NCBI RefSeq assembly: GCF_004010095.1
Contig: NZ_RRYD01000022.1
Span: 1 to 49,236, forward strand
Length of the DNA stretch: 49,236 bases
From: Lacticaseibacillus hulanensis
GTDB lineage: Bacteria > Bacillota > Bacilli > Lactobacillales > Lactobacillaceae
Reading direction: 5' to 3'
Part shown: in pieces, positions 7,475 to 14,913 of the stretch
Layout of the letters: each line of letters opens with the position of its first letter
Position numbering within the stretch: the first letter of the stretch is position 1
Notes under the pieces: generated by a model
Databases searched by the model: none
What the model saw: the letters and a program-made list of their open reading frames with translations, nothing else
What the model was told of the DNA's origin: nothing
Position numbers and translations under genes: made by a program

Positions 7475-7516
7475 CAAAAAAACAGGCTAAACGCTGAATT
7501 ATCAACGTTTAGCCTG
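7475..7516 (-). terminator. Terminator of tRNA-Glu (minus strand)
   Basis: The 11-bp stem CAGGCTAAACG (7483-7493) with CGTTTAGCCTG (7506-7516) is followed, on the minus strand, by a T-run. It lies 8 nt after the tRNA 3' end. Confidence 0.9.
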
Positions 7517-7523
7517 CCATTTA

Positions 7524-7595
7524 TCACCCGTACGGGATTCGAACCCGTGTTTTCGCGCTGAGAACGCGACGTCTTAACCCCTTGACCAACGGGCA
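7524..7595 (-). tRNA. tRNA-Glu (anticodon CUC)
   Basis: On the minus strand the molecule folds as a full cloverleaf. The acceptor is TGCCCGT/ACGGGTG (ending in two G-U type pairs), the D-stem GTC/GAC, the anticodon stem TCGCG/CGCGA with loop TTCTCAG (anticodon CTC), and the T-arm ACGGG-TTCGAAT-CCCGT. The CCA is not encoded. It has its own promoter and terminator, so it is a single-gene unit. CUC is the minor glutamate tRNA. The two wobble pairs at the acceptor end and G at position 38 are slightly unusual, but nothing disrupts the fold. Confidence 0.9.
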
Positions 7596-7617
7596 ATGTT
7601 CATCAAGTACCCTTAAT

Positions 7618-7645
7618 ATGATACGGGAATTTGGCCAAAAGTCAA
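7618..7645 (-). promoter_or_regulatory. Promoter of tRNA-Glu
   Basis: On the minus strand TTGACT (7645-7640) is 16 nt from TATCAT (7623-7618), about 23 nt upstream of the tRNA 5' end. Confidence 0.65.
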
Positions 7646-7942
7646 CCATAATTACAGTAAATCTCACGCGAGATGTGAATCGGGTCGGTGGTGGGTGCCT
7701 TAGTTACAGTTATGGGCGACAGACACGGGTTGTGGCATCAAGGGTGCCGAGGAGCACAATGGCAGCCGTGCATAGCTCAAAATTAAGCTGCTGCTGATTA
7801 TAGATTTGGTGTTGCAACAGGAACGTACATTTTTAGCGACCCAAACAGAATCAAACTCAGGGGTATTCATAATTTGAGGGGGTTCAAAAACGTGTGCGTA
7901 TCTTGCTTGGTGCTTGGCGTACAATTTTAGGCCAACTACACG

Positions 7943-7985
7943 ACACGAAGGGCAACGAACTAGTATCATTCGTTGCCCTTCGTGT
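7943..7985. other. Perfect 17-bp hairpin without T-tract in gene-free 7.65-8.0 kb stretch
   Basis: ACACGAAGGGCAACGAA (7943-7959) is followed after 9 nt by its exact reverse complement (7969-7985). Neither strand has a T-run after it, so it is not a standard terminator. It sits just downstream of the minus-strand gene ending at 8017 and may be that gene's 3' end structure or an insertion footprint. The remainder of 7650-8016 shows no ORF I can support. Confidence 0.55.
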
Positions 7986-8016
7986 ACTAAAGATTTGCCG
8001 AAACGTATCTATGAAG

Positions 8017-8631
8017 TTAGCCCTCTGTTCCTGCCGACGGGGCAACTTCATTTTCTGAGAGTTCTACTAGGCTAAATCCCTGACCGTCACCGTTATCGGC
8101 ATCGAGGGCGAAGTAGTAGTGCTTGTTCTCGAGCTCTTCAAAGAGGGAGAATAAATATTTTTTGCCGTCATTACGCGCCGTAGTTACGGAATGTTTTAGG
8201 CTCTTATGACCGTACCAAACCTCCTTGACCTCATCTGGCCGAATGATTACGCTGTTCCGGAAAAGTTTTTCAACCTCACCAATTTTGGTGGATGTTCTTT
8301 CATTTATTAGGATGAAGCGGCTTGAAACATTTTGCTTAGCATTTGACCGCACAATATTCAATGCCGCGGGACTATTGCCAACGTTGACAACCTGCAGGCA
8401 ATATCCATACAGGCCGTCCATACTTGGCGCGCCAAAGCCTTCATGTGGTTCAGTTGTGAGCGCGGTTACGACAAATTTCAGAGCGGGAGCTGATTCCATT
8501 TCGATTGCCAACTGCTTCTTTGCAACGAGATTGGCTTCTTTTGTTTGTTCGTAAGCTATCCATACACCAATGACTGCCACTAGCGCCGCAACAGCGCTAA
8601 CCCAGTCTGCAATACTTCCGACTTCCATCAT
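8017..8631 (-). CDS. Hypothetical protein with N-terminal membrane anchor
   Basis: 204 residues, not recognised. One hydrophobic helix near the N-terminus (about residues 9-27, DWVSAVAALVAVIGVWIAY) is followed by a polar helical stretch (EQTKEANLVAKKQLAIEME), then a predicted beta-rich soluble region to the C-terminus. The layout suggests a single-pass membrane protein with a globular domain; similar small anchored proteins occur in phage and mobile islands. Bases are visibly AT-richer than the flanking housekeeping genes. It starts at the ATG near 8631 with a weak site (ATGGGTGGTTA); an alternative start is the second codon (also ATG). It lies in a minus-strand cluster of three genes between two tRNAs. 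Confidence 0.72.
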   Translation of the reverse strand: MMEVGSIADWVSAVAALVAVIGVWIAYEQTKEANLVAKKQLAIEMESAPALKFVVTALTTEPHEGFGAPSMDGLYGYCLQVVNVGNSPAALNIVRSNAKQNVSSRFILINERTSTKIGEVEKLFRNSVIIRPDEVKEVWYGHKSLKHSVTTARNDGKKYLFSLFEELENKHYYFALDADNGDGQGFSLVELSENEVAPSAGTEG

Positions 8632-8695
8632 TAACCACCCATCCTATCAATTAATCTATGTAAAGCCGTCCCGTTACCAGCGAGACAGCTGCGCA

Positions 8696-8902
8696 CTAGC
8701 CGAAAATAATTTTAATCAACACTAGTGCAACAACAATGACAATGATTTTCCCAGTTAGGGACATACTGGTAAACCAGCTGAATGAGGAACGTCTTGCGGG
8801 TGCGGGTGTCCCTAATTGTTGTCCACAATGGGTGCATACAGTACCGTCGCGCTTTACGTATTTACCACAATTTGGGCAGCGTGGCCGATAAACATAAGCC
8901 AT
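8696..8902 (-). CDS. Zinc-ribbon small membrane protein
   Basis: 68 residues. The N-terminus carries two CxxC pairs (CPNCGKYV...CTHCGQQ), a zinc-ribbon, followed by a short linker and a C-terminal hydrophobic helix (about residues 48-67, TGKIIVIVVALVLIKIIFG). It is therefore a membrane-tethered zinc ribbon with the ribbon probably cytosolic. Start ATG at 8902 with GAGGAGGATTAGTTT upstream, an excellent ribosome binding site. No specific function is known for such proteins. It belongs to the AT-richer inter-tRNA cluster. Confidence 0.82.
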   Translation of the reverse strand: MAYVYRPRCPNCGKYVKRDGTVCTHCGQQLGTPAPARRSSFSWFTSMSLTGKIIVIVVALVLIKIIFG

Positions 8903-8928
8903 AAACTAATCCTCCTCTATTCTGCTAT

Positions 8929-9498
8929 TTAACCGATACGGAAGTGCCACTGATTATCCGCCTTGCGAATGTGGGTCAGGTTTTGGATTTCTTCAGTCTT
9001 TTTGTAAAGTGGGTGTCCACCGTAACCGTCCTTGGTCAAACGAACTGTGTAAAAACCATCGCCAGTCGTCATTCGATCAATCTCGTCCATCAGCTCGATG
9101 TAGGACCTGTCGTTAACCCCTTTCTTGATTTCACCAGTTGCGACGAGGAAATGAAACTGCCTAGCAGCCACAACCATATTGGCAACCACGTTGGCGTTTA
9201 CCGATGCTTGGTCATTAATTTCGGCCTGATGCGCCTTGAGATTATCGCTGTTAGTCTCGATTATTGGTGTGGTGTTGACGATGATAATCTGCTTGTAGTT
9301 GTCGCCCAAGTTCCTAATCAGTGTATTAACGGTTGGATCAGAGTGCTGACTGTTGGCAACGCTAGGGTTCATCATTAACACGAACAGTGACAGTGGCTTG
9401 TTTGCGTTCTTCGGGTTTGAGATTGTCAGTGAGTAGCGGTAGCCGTTAGCCACCCTGGGATTCATTTCGGCTGTGTAGCCATAAGGGTATTCTGTCAT
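8929..9498 (-). CDS. DUF1643 domain-containing protein
   Basis: 189 residues. RYSLTISNP...LSLFVLMMNPSVAN...DPTVNTLIRNLG matches the DUF1643 pattern (R-x-L...hMLNPS-A...DPT). The domain covers nearly the whole protein; its biochemical role is unknown. It is often found on mobile elements and in accessory regions. The ATG at 9498 is preceded by AGGAGATTAACTC on the minus strand. It is the first gene of the minus-strand trio 9498-8017, with gaps of about 26 and 64 nt, so cotranscription is plausible. Confidence 0.85.
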   Translation of the reverse strand: MTEYPYGYTAEMNPRVANGYRYSLTISNPKNANKPLSLFVLMMNPSVANSQHSDPTVNTLIRNLGDNYKQIIIVNTTPIIETNSDNLKAHQAEINDQASVNANVVANMVVAARQFHFLVATGEIKKGVNDRSYIELMDEIDRMTTGDGFYTVRLTKDGYGGHPLYKKTEEIQNLTHIRKADNQWHFRIG

Positions 9499-9559
9499 GA
9501 GTTAATCTCCTATTCTTGTGTTTACCGCACAAAAGCTTTTGCAAAAATGCAAAATAAAA

Positions 9560-9652
9560 TCGGCCGCCATCAAATTCATTAACTGAATTTGGTGAACGAG
9601 AAAAATTCGAATTGCTTGAATCTGGTTGAATTTTTCTCGTATAGTCGGCCGA
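9560..9652. repeat. Three-way-junction palindromic element
   Basis: Closing stem TCGGCCG (9560-9566) pairs with CGGCCGA (9646-9652). Inside are two independent hairpins. One has an 11-bp stem, CATCAAATTCA/TGAATTTGGTG (9568-9578/9584-9594), with a 5-nt loop. The other has a 12-bp stem, CGAGAAAAATTC/GAATTTTTCTCG (9597-9608/9628-9639), with a 19-nt loop. The three helices meet with almost no unpaired bases. It lies between the DUF1643 gene and tRNA-Leu and encodes no protein. It could be a structured RNA or a folded-DNA mobile element; there is no second copy in the window. Confidence 0.65.
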
Positions 9653-9794
9653 CTAGAGATTTCATTTATTTTGAATTATTTACACTGTCAATTTAACCAC
9701 CTAAAGCGCATACATGCAATATAAAAATTTGAATATTTGGTCTGATGTGAGCGTAAGATTTATCTTACTGTCAGTGACACTTAAAAACTGCCTA

Positions 9795-9823
9795 TTGCTA
9801 TTCCCCTGTGCTTTTGCTATAAA
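9795..9823 (+). promoter_or_regulatory. Promoter of tRNA-Leu
   Basis: TTGCTA (9795-9800) and TATAAA (9818-9823), spaced 17 nt, lie 13 nt upstream of the tRNA. Confidence 0.65.
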
Positions 9824-9836
9824 TAATAATGTTGTT

Positions 9837-9920
9837 GCCGCAATGGCGGAATTGGCAGACGCGCAGTGTTCAGGTCGCTGTATGGGTAACCATGTGCAGG
9901 TTCGACTCCTGTTTGCGGCA
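9837..9920 (+). tRNA. tRNA-Leu (anticodon CAG)
   Basis: Class II tRNA of 84 nt. Acceptor GCCGCAA/TTGCGGC, anticodon stem CAGTG/CGCTG around loop TTCAGGT (anticodon CAG), a long variable arm (ATGG-GTAA-CCAT), the T-arm with TTCGACT, and discriminator A. CCA is not encoded. Flanked by its own promoter and terminator. Confidence 0.95.
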
Positions 9921-9937
9921 TAAGCGACAACCCAGTG

Positions 9938-9984
9938 AGCTCCGGAACTCGTTTCTTAACGGAAACGGGATCCGGGGCTTTTTT
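9938..9984 (+). terminator. Terminator of tRNA-Leu
   Basis: The long stem AGCTCCGGA-A-CTCGTTTC with GGAAACGGG-A-TCCGGGGCT is followed by six T, just after the tRNA. Confidence 0.9.
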
Positions 9985-10177
9985 GTTCCGTCGCGTCAAT
10001 GCTGGAAATGTATGTTTCCCCACAAAAAGTCAGTAGAATCAGGATGTATGCGGACAAACACCACTGCTATTCGCTGCCACATCCGTCAACTTGTCCCATG
10101 TTAAACCGCGCATAGGCAGAGTAGAATTAAACCGGTAAACTGGGGTTTGGGGAAATATACATAAATGAGGTGCGCAC

Positions 10178-10307
10178 ATGTTAAAGATAATTTGGCAACA
10201 TGTGCCCGGCCGGACGTATCGTGGAGCGCGGCACGCACGATGCGCTGCTAGCCAAGCACGTATATTACTTTGACCTGTACAACAGTCAGTTCAGCGCGGA
10301 AAAATGA
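10178..10307 (+). pseudogene. Remnant of an ABC multidrug-exporter gene (internal deletion)
   Basis: Codons 10212-10307 read GRIVERGTHDALLAKHVYYF followed by DLYNSQFSAEK and a stop. That is the C-terminal end of an LmrA/BmrA-like ABC exporter (after the switch His). Upstream, an ATG at 10178 behind GAGGTGCGCAC begins MLKIIWQHV, typical of the N-terminus of the same kind of protein, but in another frame. The simplest reading is that about 1.6 kb between the two ends was deleted. A 9-bp inverted repeat (10174-10182/10197-10205) sits at the junction and embraces the start codon. A normal terminator still follows. Confidence 0.7.
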
Positions 10308-10322
10308 CCGCACAATAACGGG

Positions 10323-10357
10323 AAAACGGACGTGCCCCATTCGGGTACGTCCGTTTT
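10323..10357 (+). terminator. Terminator after the ABC remnant
   Basis: Stem AAAACGGACGTGCCC (10323-10337) with GGGTACGTCCGTTTT (10343-10357). The T-run is short but the A/T ends make it bidirectional; it also lies downstream of the minus-strand amidohydrolase. Confidence 0.8.
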
Positions 10358-10417
10358 GTGTGTGCTGGTGCACTAATTATTGGTTGGGACAACGAGTAGT
10401 GTTGCTGTCTAGGCGGG

Positions 10418-11479
10418 TTAGTCGCATCCCAGTAACGCCTTGGCGTTGTCCGTTAGAATTTCCTGCTTTAATGTTGGGGTCAGAATCTCGGCGCCGGTCA
10501 TCATCTGCGTCACCATCGTCAGCAGGGTGGGAATTTGGTCGAGTTTGGCGTGGTGCTCGAAGAAATGGTCGAAATGGTGTGCGGTTTTGACTAGGCGCAA
10601 CTTTTGCTGGGCCTGCTTCGCGTTGGCGGTGGTGATGACGCTGAGCAGCTGACTGGATAACTGGAGGTCGGTGTAGGGGATGTCGCTACCGTAGAGGATG
10701 TGGTGCTCGTCGGTGAGGGTGAGTAGCATGGGGAGCTGGCGCGGGAAAACGGCCCCAGCGGTGTCGAAGTAAACATGCTGCAACGCGGCGAACATGTCTG
10801 AATGATATTGCTCTTTGACGAACGCCGCATCTCGGTCTGCGAGGATACCGAGGAAAGCCCCGGCATGCGGGACAATCAGCTTAATATCGGGAAAACGATC
10901 GAAGAAATGATATTGGAGCAAATTCATAAAGGTCATGGTGGTATCAAAGAAGAACCCCATGAGCGGTGTCGGCATGTCGATATTCACGTTTTGGGGCAAG
11001 GCCGCGGGTTGGTTCGGGTGCAGGGCCACAATTGCCTTGGCCGCGTTCAGCTGTGCGTACACCTCGTCGAAAATTGGCGAACCAAAATAGATCCCGCGGG
11101 TGTTGGTCGGGACGGTGAAACCGCGGGCACGGTTTGACAATGCCCAGTTAATCTCGGCGACAGAGTCATTGACGTAAGGTAGTGGTAACGATGCCAGATA
11201 GCCAAACTGCTCGGGATGCGCAATCGCCAGTCGTTCACCCTCCGCGTTGGCTTGGCGGGCAATGTCCAAGGTTTCCTGCCGGTCGCCAAAATTGAAGTGG
11301 GGTGAGGATAGGGAGAGCAGTGAGTAACCGATTTTATTTTTGGCCATGAAGTCTAGCGTCAGTTCGGGCGTCCATGCTGGTGTGGGCCAGCCGTCAGGGT
11401 CACCGGGAATGTGCCGCTTTAATGCGTCCGTGTAAACTTGGGGCAGGTAGTGGGTGTGAACATCAATAATTCCGTTCAT
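10418..11479 (-). CDS. Amidohydrolase family protein (ACMSD/resorcylate decarboxylase-like)
   Basis: 353-residue metal-dependent TIM-barrel enzyme. The N-terminal metal motif is DVHTHYLP (HxH, residues 6-13). GYLASLPLP lies in the second strand region, a further metal His in VPHAGAFLG, and the C-terminal Asp in YGSDIPYTD. These place it in the amidohydrolase-2 family, whose members include ACMSD and gamma-resorcylate decarboxylase. The ATG at 11479 is preceded by AAGGAGATGCTCTC. It is divergent from a TetR-type regulator, and the intergenic region holds three copies of a CACRGTGTTGA motif, so regulation by that TetR protein is likely. Decarboxylation of an aromatic acid is a reasonable guess, not a demonstration. 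Confidence 0.85.
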   Translation of the reverse strand: MNGIIDVHTHYLPQVYTDALKRHIPGDPDGWPTPAWTPELTLDFMAKNKIGYSLLSLSSPHFNFGDRQETLDIARQANAEGERLAIAHPEQFGYLASLPLPYVNDSVAEINWALSNRARGFTVPTNTRGIYFGSPIFDEVYAQLNAAKAIVALHPNQPAALPQNVNIDMPTPLMGFFFDTTMTFMNLLQYHFFDRFPDIKLIVPHAGAFLGILADRDAAFVKEQYHSDMFAALQHVYFDTAGAVFPRQLPMLLTLTDEHHILYGSDIPYTDLQLSSQLLSVITTANAKQAQQKLRLVKTAHHFDHFFEHHAKLDQIPTLLTMVTQMMTGAEILTPTLKQEILTDNAKALLGCD

Positions 11480-11501
11480 GAGAGCATCTCCTTAGATTTA
11501 T

Positions 11502-11513
11502 ATCAACACTGTG
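11502..11513 (-). promoter_or_regulatory. Operator-like motif, copy 1 (near amidohydrolase start)
   Basis: The minus strand reads CACAGTGTTGAT, one mismatch from the two direct copies at 11597 and 11629. It lies just upstream of the amidohydrolase ribosome binding site. Confidence 0.5.
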
Positions 11514-11596
11514 TCTATCACCCAGCTATTCTAGGTCACATTCTGGCCAGCAACAATAATCAAAAAAGCTGGAAATGTTGAGTTAAATGTAATGGC

Positions 11597-11640
11597 CACG
11601 GTGTTGACTAATTTAGTTGGCAACTGCACACGGTGTTGAT
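11597..11640 (+). promoter_or_regulatory. Tandem operator-like motifs, copies 2 and 3, overlapping the tetR promoter
   Basis: CACGGTGTTGA occurs at 11597-11607 and 11629-11639, spaced by 32 nt (about three helical turns). The second copy overlaps a -35-like TTGATT (11636-11641) that is 17 nt from AATAAT (11659-11664). This suggests that the TetR protein represses its own gene and controls the divergent amidohydrolase. Confidence 0.5.
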
Positions 11641-11684
11641 TTATTGTGGCGTGCGCGGAATAATAAAGGCAAAATCAGAGTTGG

Positions 11685-12302
11685 GTGGGGGATAAATTGC
11701 ACCAAAAAACTGTTGCCACTGAGGCACGCATTAAGCAGAGCTTCATCACGCTACTGCAGGCAAAAACGTTTGAACAGGTTTCGGTGAGTGATATTGCACA
11801 ACTGGCGGGTATCAACCGAGGCACATTTTACTTGCACTATGTTGACAAGTACGCACTACTTAATCACTACGAAGATGATTTAATTGGTCGAGCTCAGCAA
11901 TTTTTCCGTGATGATTCCGCTGAGACAATGATGTATCAGCCGGTGACGAGTGCTGAACTATTTACCTACCCCGTGGTTGCCGATATTGTGGGCTTGGTCC
12001 AATCGGAGTTTGCGTTGTTTAAGGTACTGTTTGGGCCGAATGGTGACCCGCGCTTTGAAGTAAAGCTGCAGCATATTCTCCGGGATGCAATCAGTCAGCG
12101 TTTAGTCCAGTTAAAGGGCAAACCAACTCTGACCAAGTACATCCCAGAGACGTACGCATGGGAGCTGGTTATTTCTGGATTGGTCAGCATCATGAAAACC
12201 TGGTTACAGTCACCACAGCCAGCGGAGCCGCGGCGTGTGTGCGACATAATTATGAAGACGCGATTCTTGAGCCCCTACGACTTGCTCGGGGTTACCGATT
12301 AA
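11685..12302 (+). CDS. TetR/AcrR family transcriptional regulator
   Basis: 205-residue DNA-binding repressor. The N-terminal helix-turn-helix covers about residues 14-55: ARIKQSFITLL, then VSVSDIAQLAGINRGTFYLHYVDKYALL, which matches the TetR consensus (IA..AGI..GTFY.HF..K..L). The C-terminal part is an all-helical ligand domain of the DhaS/YxaF kind that ends with helices around ELVISGLVSIMKTWLQ. Start is uncertain: GTG at 11685, or TTG at 11697, which has GGTGGGGG 5 nt before it and may be the better choice. It is divergent from the amidohydrolase, which is its likely target together with itself. The ligand is unknown. Confidence 0.9.
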   Translation: MGDKLHQKTVATEARIKQSFITLLQAKTFEQVSVSDIAQLAGINRGTFYLHYVDKYALLNHYEDDLIGRAQQFFRDDSAETMMYQPVTSAELFTYPVVADIVGLVQSEFALFKVLFGPNGDPRFEVKLQHILRDAISQRLVQLKGKPTLTKYIPETYAWELVISGLVSIMKTWLQSPQPAEPRRVCDIIMKTRFLSPYDLLGVTD

Positions 12303-12575
12303 GTGTGGGCCCAGAGGACAAGTTTTCCGTGAGCGTTAGCCGCGGTAAAGCGGTGCTTGTTTAGTAATCGTTCATCCATGAACACGGTGGCAAAATTATC
12401 CAAGTAAAAATAAAATTTCGGCGCTAAACCCAGTTCCGCGTTTTGCCCCACACCCAATCAATGTTAAAATTGAATTCAGAATGTGCGTTCGGGCAGCGGC
12501 CCGGGCGCCCACAACTGAAAGTGACCGTGTGCCGCGGGCTAACCGGCTGGTGCACGAATGAAAGGAAGGGTTTAG

Positions 12576-14417
12576 GTGAGTTATCAGGCACTGTACCGCG
12601 TATGGCGTCCCCAGACATTTAGCACCGTTGTTGGGCAGGACGCGATAACCCAGACCCTAAAAAACGCCGTGATTAGCGGCCAGACGAGCCACGCGTACCT
12701 GTTTACCGGCCCCCGGGGGACAGGGAAAACGTCCGTCGCCAAGATTTTGGCCAAGGCGCTTAACTGTTTGCACCTAGAAGATGGCGAACCGGACAACACC
12801 TGTGTTATCTGCACCGCGATTAACAATGGTAGCCAGCCGGACGTAATCGAAATCGATGCCGCAAGCAACAACGGTGTCGATGAGATTCGGGAAATTCGGG
12901 ACAAGGCCAAGTACGCGCCAACCGAGGCCCGCGTGAAGGTCTACATCATCGATGAAGTCCACATGCTGTCGACTGGTGCGTTCAACGCGCTGCTCAAGAC
13001 GCTCGAAGAACCACCGGCGCACGTGGTGTTCATTCTCGCCACCACGGAACCCAACAAGATTCCGGCGACGATTATTTCCCGGACGCAGCGGTTTGATTTT
13101 CGGCGGATTACCAGTGCCGACATCGCGGGCCATCTGGCGGATATCCTCGATTCCAAGGACATTACGTACGATGAGAAGGCGCTCGCCATCATCGCCCGGG
13201 CCGCTGACGGGGGGATGCGTGACGCGCTGTCCATCCTCGATCAGGTATTGAGCTTTGGCGACAATCACGTCACCACGGAGAACGCGCGCGACGTCACTGG
13301 TTCCGTCACGACGGCCGATTTGGGCGCATTTTTGAAGAGCGTTCACGCCGGCGATGTGGCTGAAGGACTCGCGACGATTGACCGGATTTTGAGTGCCGGG
13401 CGGGATGCCGGACGCCTGATTGAAGATCTAATCAGCTATGCGCGGGACCTGCTGGTTTATCAAGCAGCACCCAAGCTGATGGACGAAGCGGAAATGGCGC
13501 TGATGGATGAAAACTTCACCACGCTCGCCGGTAATCTTGCCACCAACTGGTTGTACCGGGTGGTGGACTTGCTCAGCTCCACCCAGCAGCAACTCAAGAC
13601 GACCAACCAGCCCGACCTATACCTGCAGGTGGCCACGGTCCGGCTCGCGCAACTGGCCAAGACGCCGGAAGCACCGACTGCGATGGCAGCGACGGCAAGC
13701 GCACCAGCCGACGAAGACGAACTAACGCAATTGCGGGAGCAGGTCAGCAAGCTAAGCCAAACAGTCCAGGAGCTTGAAAGAAGGCCCCAGGGCGGTGTCA
13801 ACCAAGCATCCCCGGCCAAGCCGGCCCGCAGCAGGCAACCCAAGCCAAGCGCCAAGGCAAAGGTGAACACGGCTGCGATTTACCCAATTTTGGCCCACGC
13901 GACCCGCGACGACCTCAACGCGCTCAAGGACGTGTGGCCGGACGTGCTGAACCGGCTGAGCACCATTAAGCGCAGCATGATGAACGTGTCGGAACCGGTG
14001 GCCGCAAGTCGTGATGGGGTCATTGTCAGTTTTGACAACGACTTTTACATCGAGCGGGTAACTGGCGACGCGACGCTGCTGCAAGAGATGCGTGACGGGC
14101 TCAAGGCGATGACCGGGCGCGACGAAAAAGTCGTGCTGGTCGAGCAATCGCAGTGGCCACGCGTGCGGCAGAACTTCATCAAGGAAGTCGGCTTTAAGGC
14201 TAAACCAGAAGCAGCCAAGGATGGCGCGGCGCCGGCAACATCTGCGTCGGTTGCACCACAGGCCGCCCAAGAAGCACCAACTGCGCCTGCTGATTCTGCG
14301 CCCGCTGCTGCGGATACCGCTACAGAAGCGCCGAAGCCAGATACCGAGGACACCAAGGTTGTCTCCGAATTGACTGATTTGTTCGGTAAGGACAACGTTG
14401 ATGTTGTGGACGATTAA
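12576..14417 (+). CDS. dnaX: DNA polymerase III subunit gamma/tau
   Basis: Clamp-loader ATPase of the replisome, 613 residues. RWRP-like opening (LYRVWRPQTFSTVVGQ), Walker A GPRGTGKTS (45-53), Walker B IIDEVHML, SRC-like box SRTQRFDF, sensor 2 region GGMRDALS. The C-terminal third is low-complexity Ala/Pro-rich with a tau-like segment. Starts at GTG 12576, preceded by AAAGGAAGG. First gene of the dnaX-ebfC-recR block. Oddity: the zinc module normally has four Cys; here C64, C76 and C79 are present but the fourth position (in the usual EPC motif) is Asp73. Confidence 0.97.
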   Translation: MSYQALYRVWRPQTFSTVVGQDAITQTLKNAVISGQTSHAYLFTGPRGTGKTSVAKILAKALNCLHLEDGEPDNTCVICTAINNGSQPDVIEIDAASNNGVDEIREIRDKAKYAPTEARVKVYIIDEVHMLSTGAFNALLKTLEEPPAHVVFILATTEPNKIPATIISRTQRFDFRRITSADIAGHLADILDSKDITYDEKALAIIARAADGGMRDALSILDQVLSFGDNHVTTENARDVTGSVTTADLGAFLKSVHAGDVAEGLATIDRILSAGRDAGRLIEDLISYARDLLVYQAAPKLMDEAEMALMDENFTTLAGNLATNWLYRVVDLLSSTQQQLKTTNQPDLYLQVATVRLAQLAKTPEAPTAMAATASAPADEDELTQLREQVSKLSQTVQELERRPQGGVNQASPAKPARSRQPKPSAKAKVNTAAIYPILAHATRDDLNALKDVWPDVLNRLSTIKRSMMNVSEPVAASRDGVIVSFDNDFYIERVTGDATLLQEMRDGLKAMTGRDEKVVLVEQSQWPRVRQNFIKEVGFKAKPEAAKDGAAPATSASVAPQAAQEAPTAPADSAPAAADTATEAPKPDTEDTKVVSELTDLFGKDNVDVVDD

Positions 14418-14478
14418 TTAAAGCAATCAAACCGGCCGTTAATGGGCCAGACAATACGAATTCAAGGAGATTATTACA

Positions 14479-14793
14479 ATGCCAAACATGGGAATGGGAA
14501 ACATGCAGAACATGATGCGTCAGGTCAAGAAGATGCAAAAGGACATGGAAAAGGCGCAGGCAGATTTGAACGCCGCAACCTTCACGGGGACCAGTGCCCA
14601 GGACCTTGTCACCGCCACCTTTACCGGCGATCGCAAAATGACCGAACTCAGCATCAAGCCTGAAGCCATTGACCCCGATGACCCAGACATGGTTGCCGAC
14701 CTCGTGCTCGAAGCCGTGAACAACGCGCTGGCCGAAGTTGAAAAGGAAACCCAGGCGAAGATGGGTAAGTACACCCGGGGCATGGGTATCTAA
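14479..14793 (+). CDS. ebfC: YbaB/EbfC family nucleoid-associated protein
   Basis: 104-residue small dimeric DNA-binding protein (YaaK in Bacillus). The Met/Gly/Asn-rich start (MPNMGMGNMQNMMRQVKKMQ), an amphipathic helix with KDMEKAQADL and the core GDRKMTELSIKPEAIDPDDP are family hallmarks. The ATG at 14479 follows AAGGAGATTATTACA. It lies between dnaX and recR, the near-universal bacterial order; its job in recombination/chromosome organisation is only loosely understood. Confidence 0.95.
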   Translation: MPNMGMGNMQNMMRQVKKMQKDMEKAQADLNAATFTGTSAQDLVTATFTGDRKMTELSIKPEAIDPDDPDMVADLVLEAVNNALAEVEKETQAKMGKYTRGMGI

Positions 14794-14913
14794 ACTTGAT
14801 GCAAGGGTGAGCCGGACATACATTTGGCGCGCAAACGGCGTCAAAGCGCTGGTCGCCGCTAATTGTTGCTAAATTGACGATGGCGGCAGCTGCGCTTACG
14901 TGGAGGATTAATT

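Noticed and set aside
12303-12575. The small SRP RNA gene that often precedes dnaX
   Set aside because: The conserved GGNCAGG/GGAAGGAAGCA blocks are not present in either strand of this 270-nt stretch; only GC-rich hairpin potential was seen.
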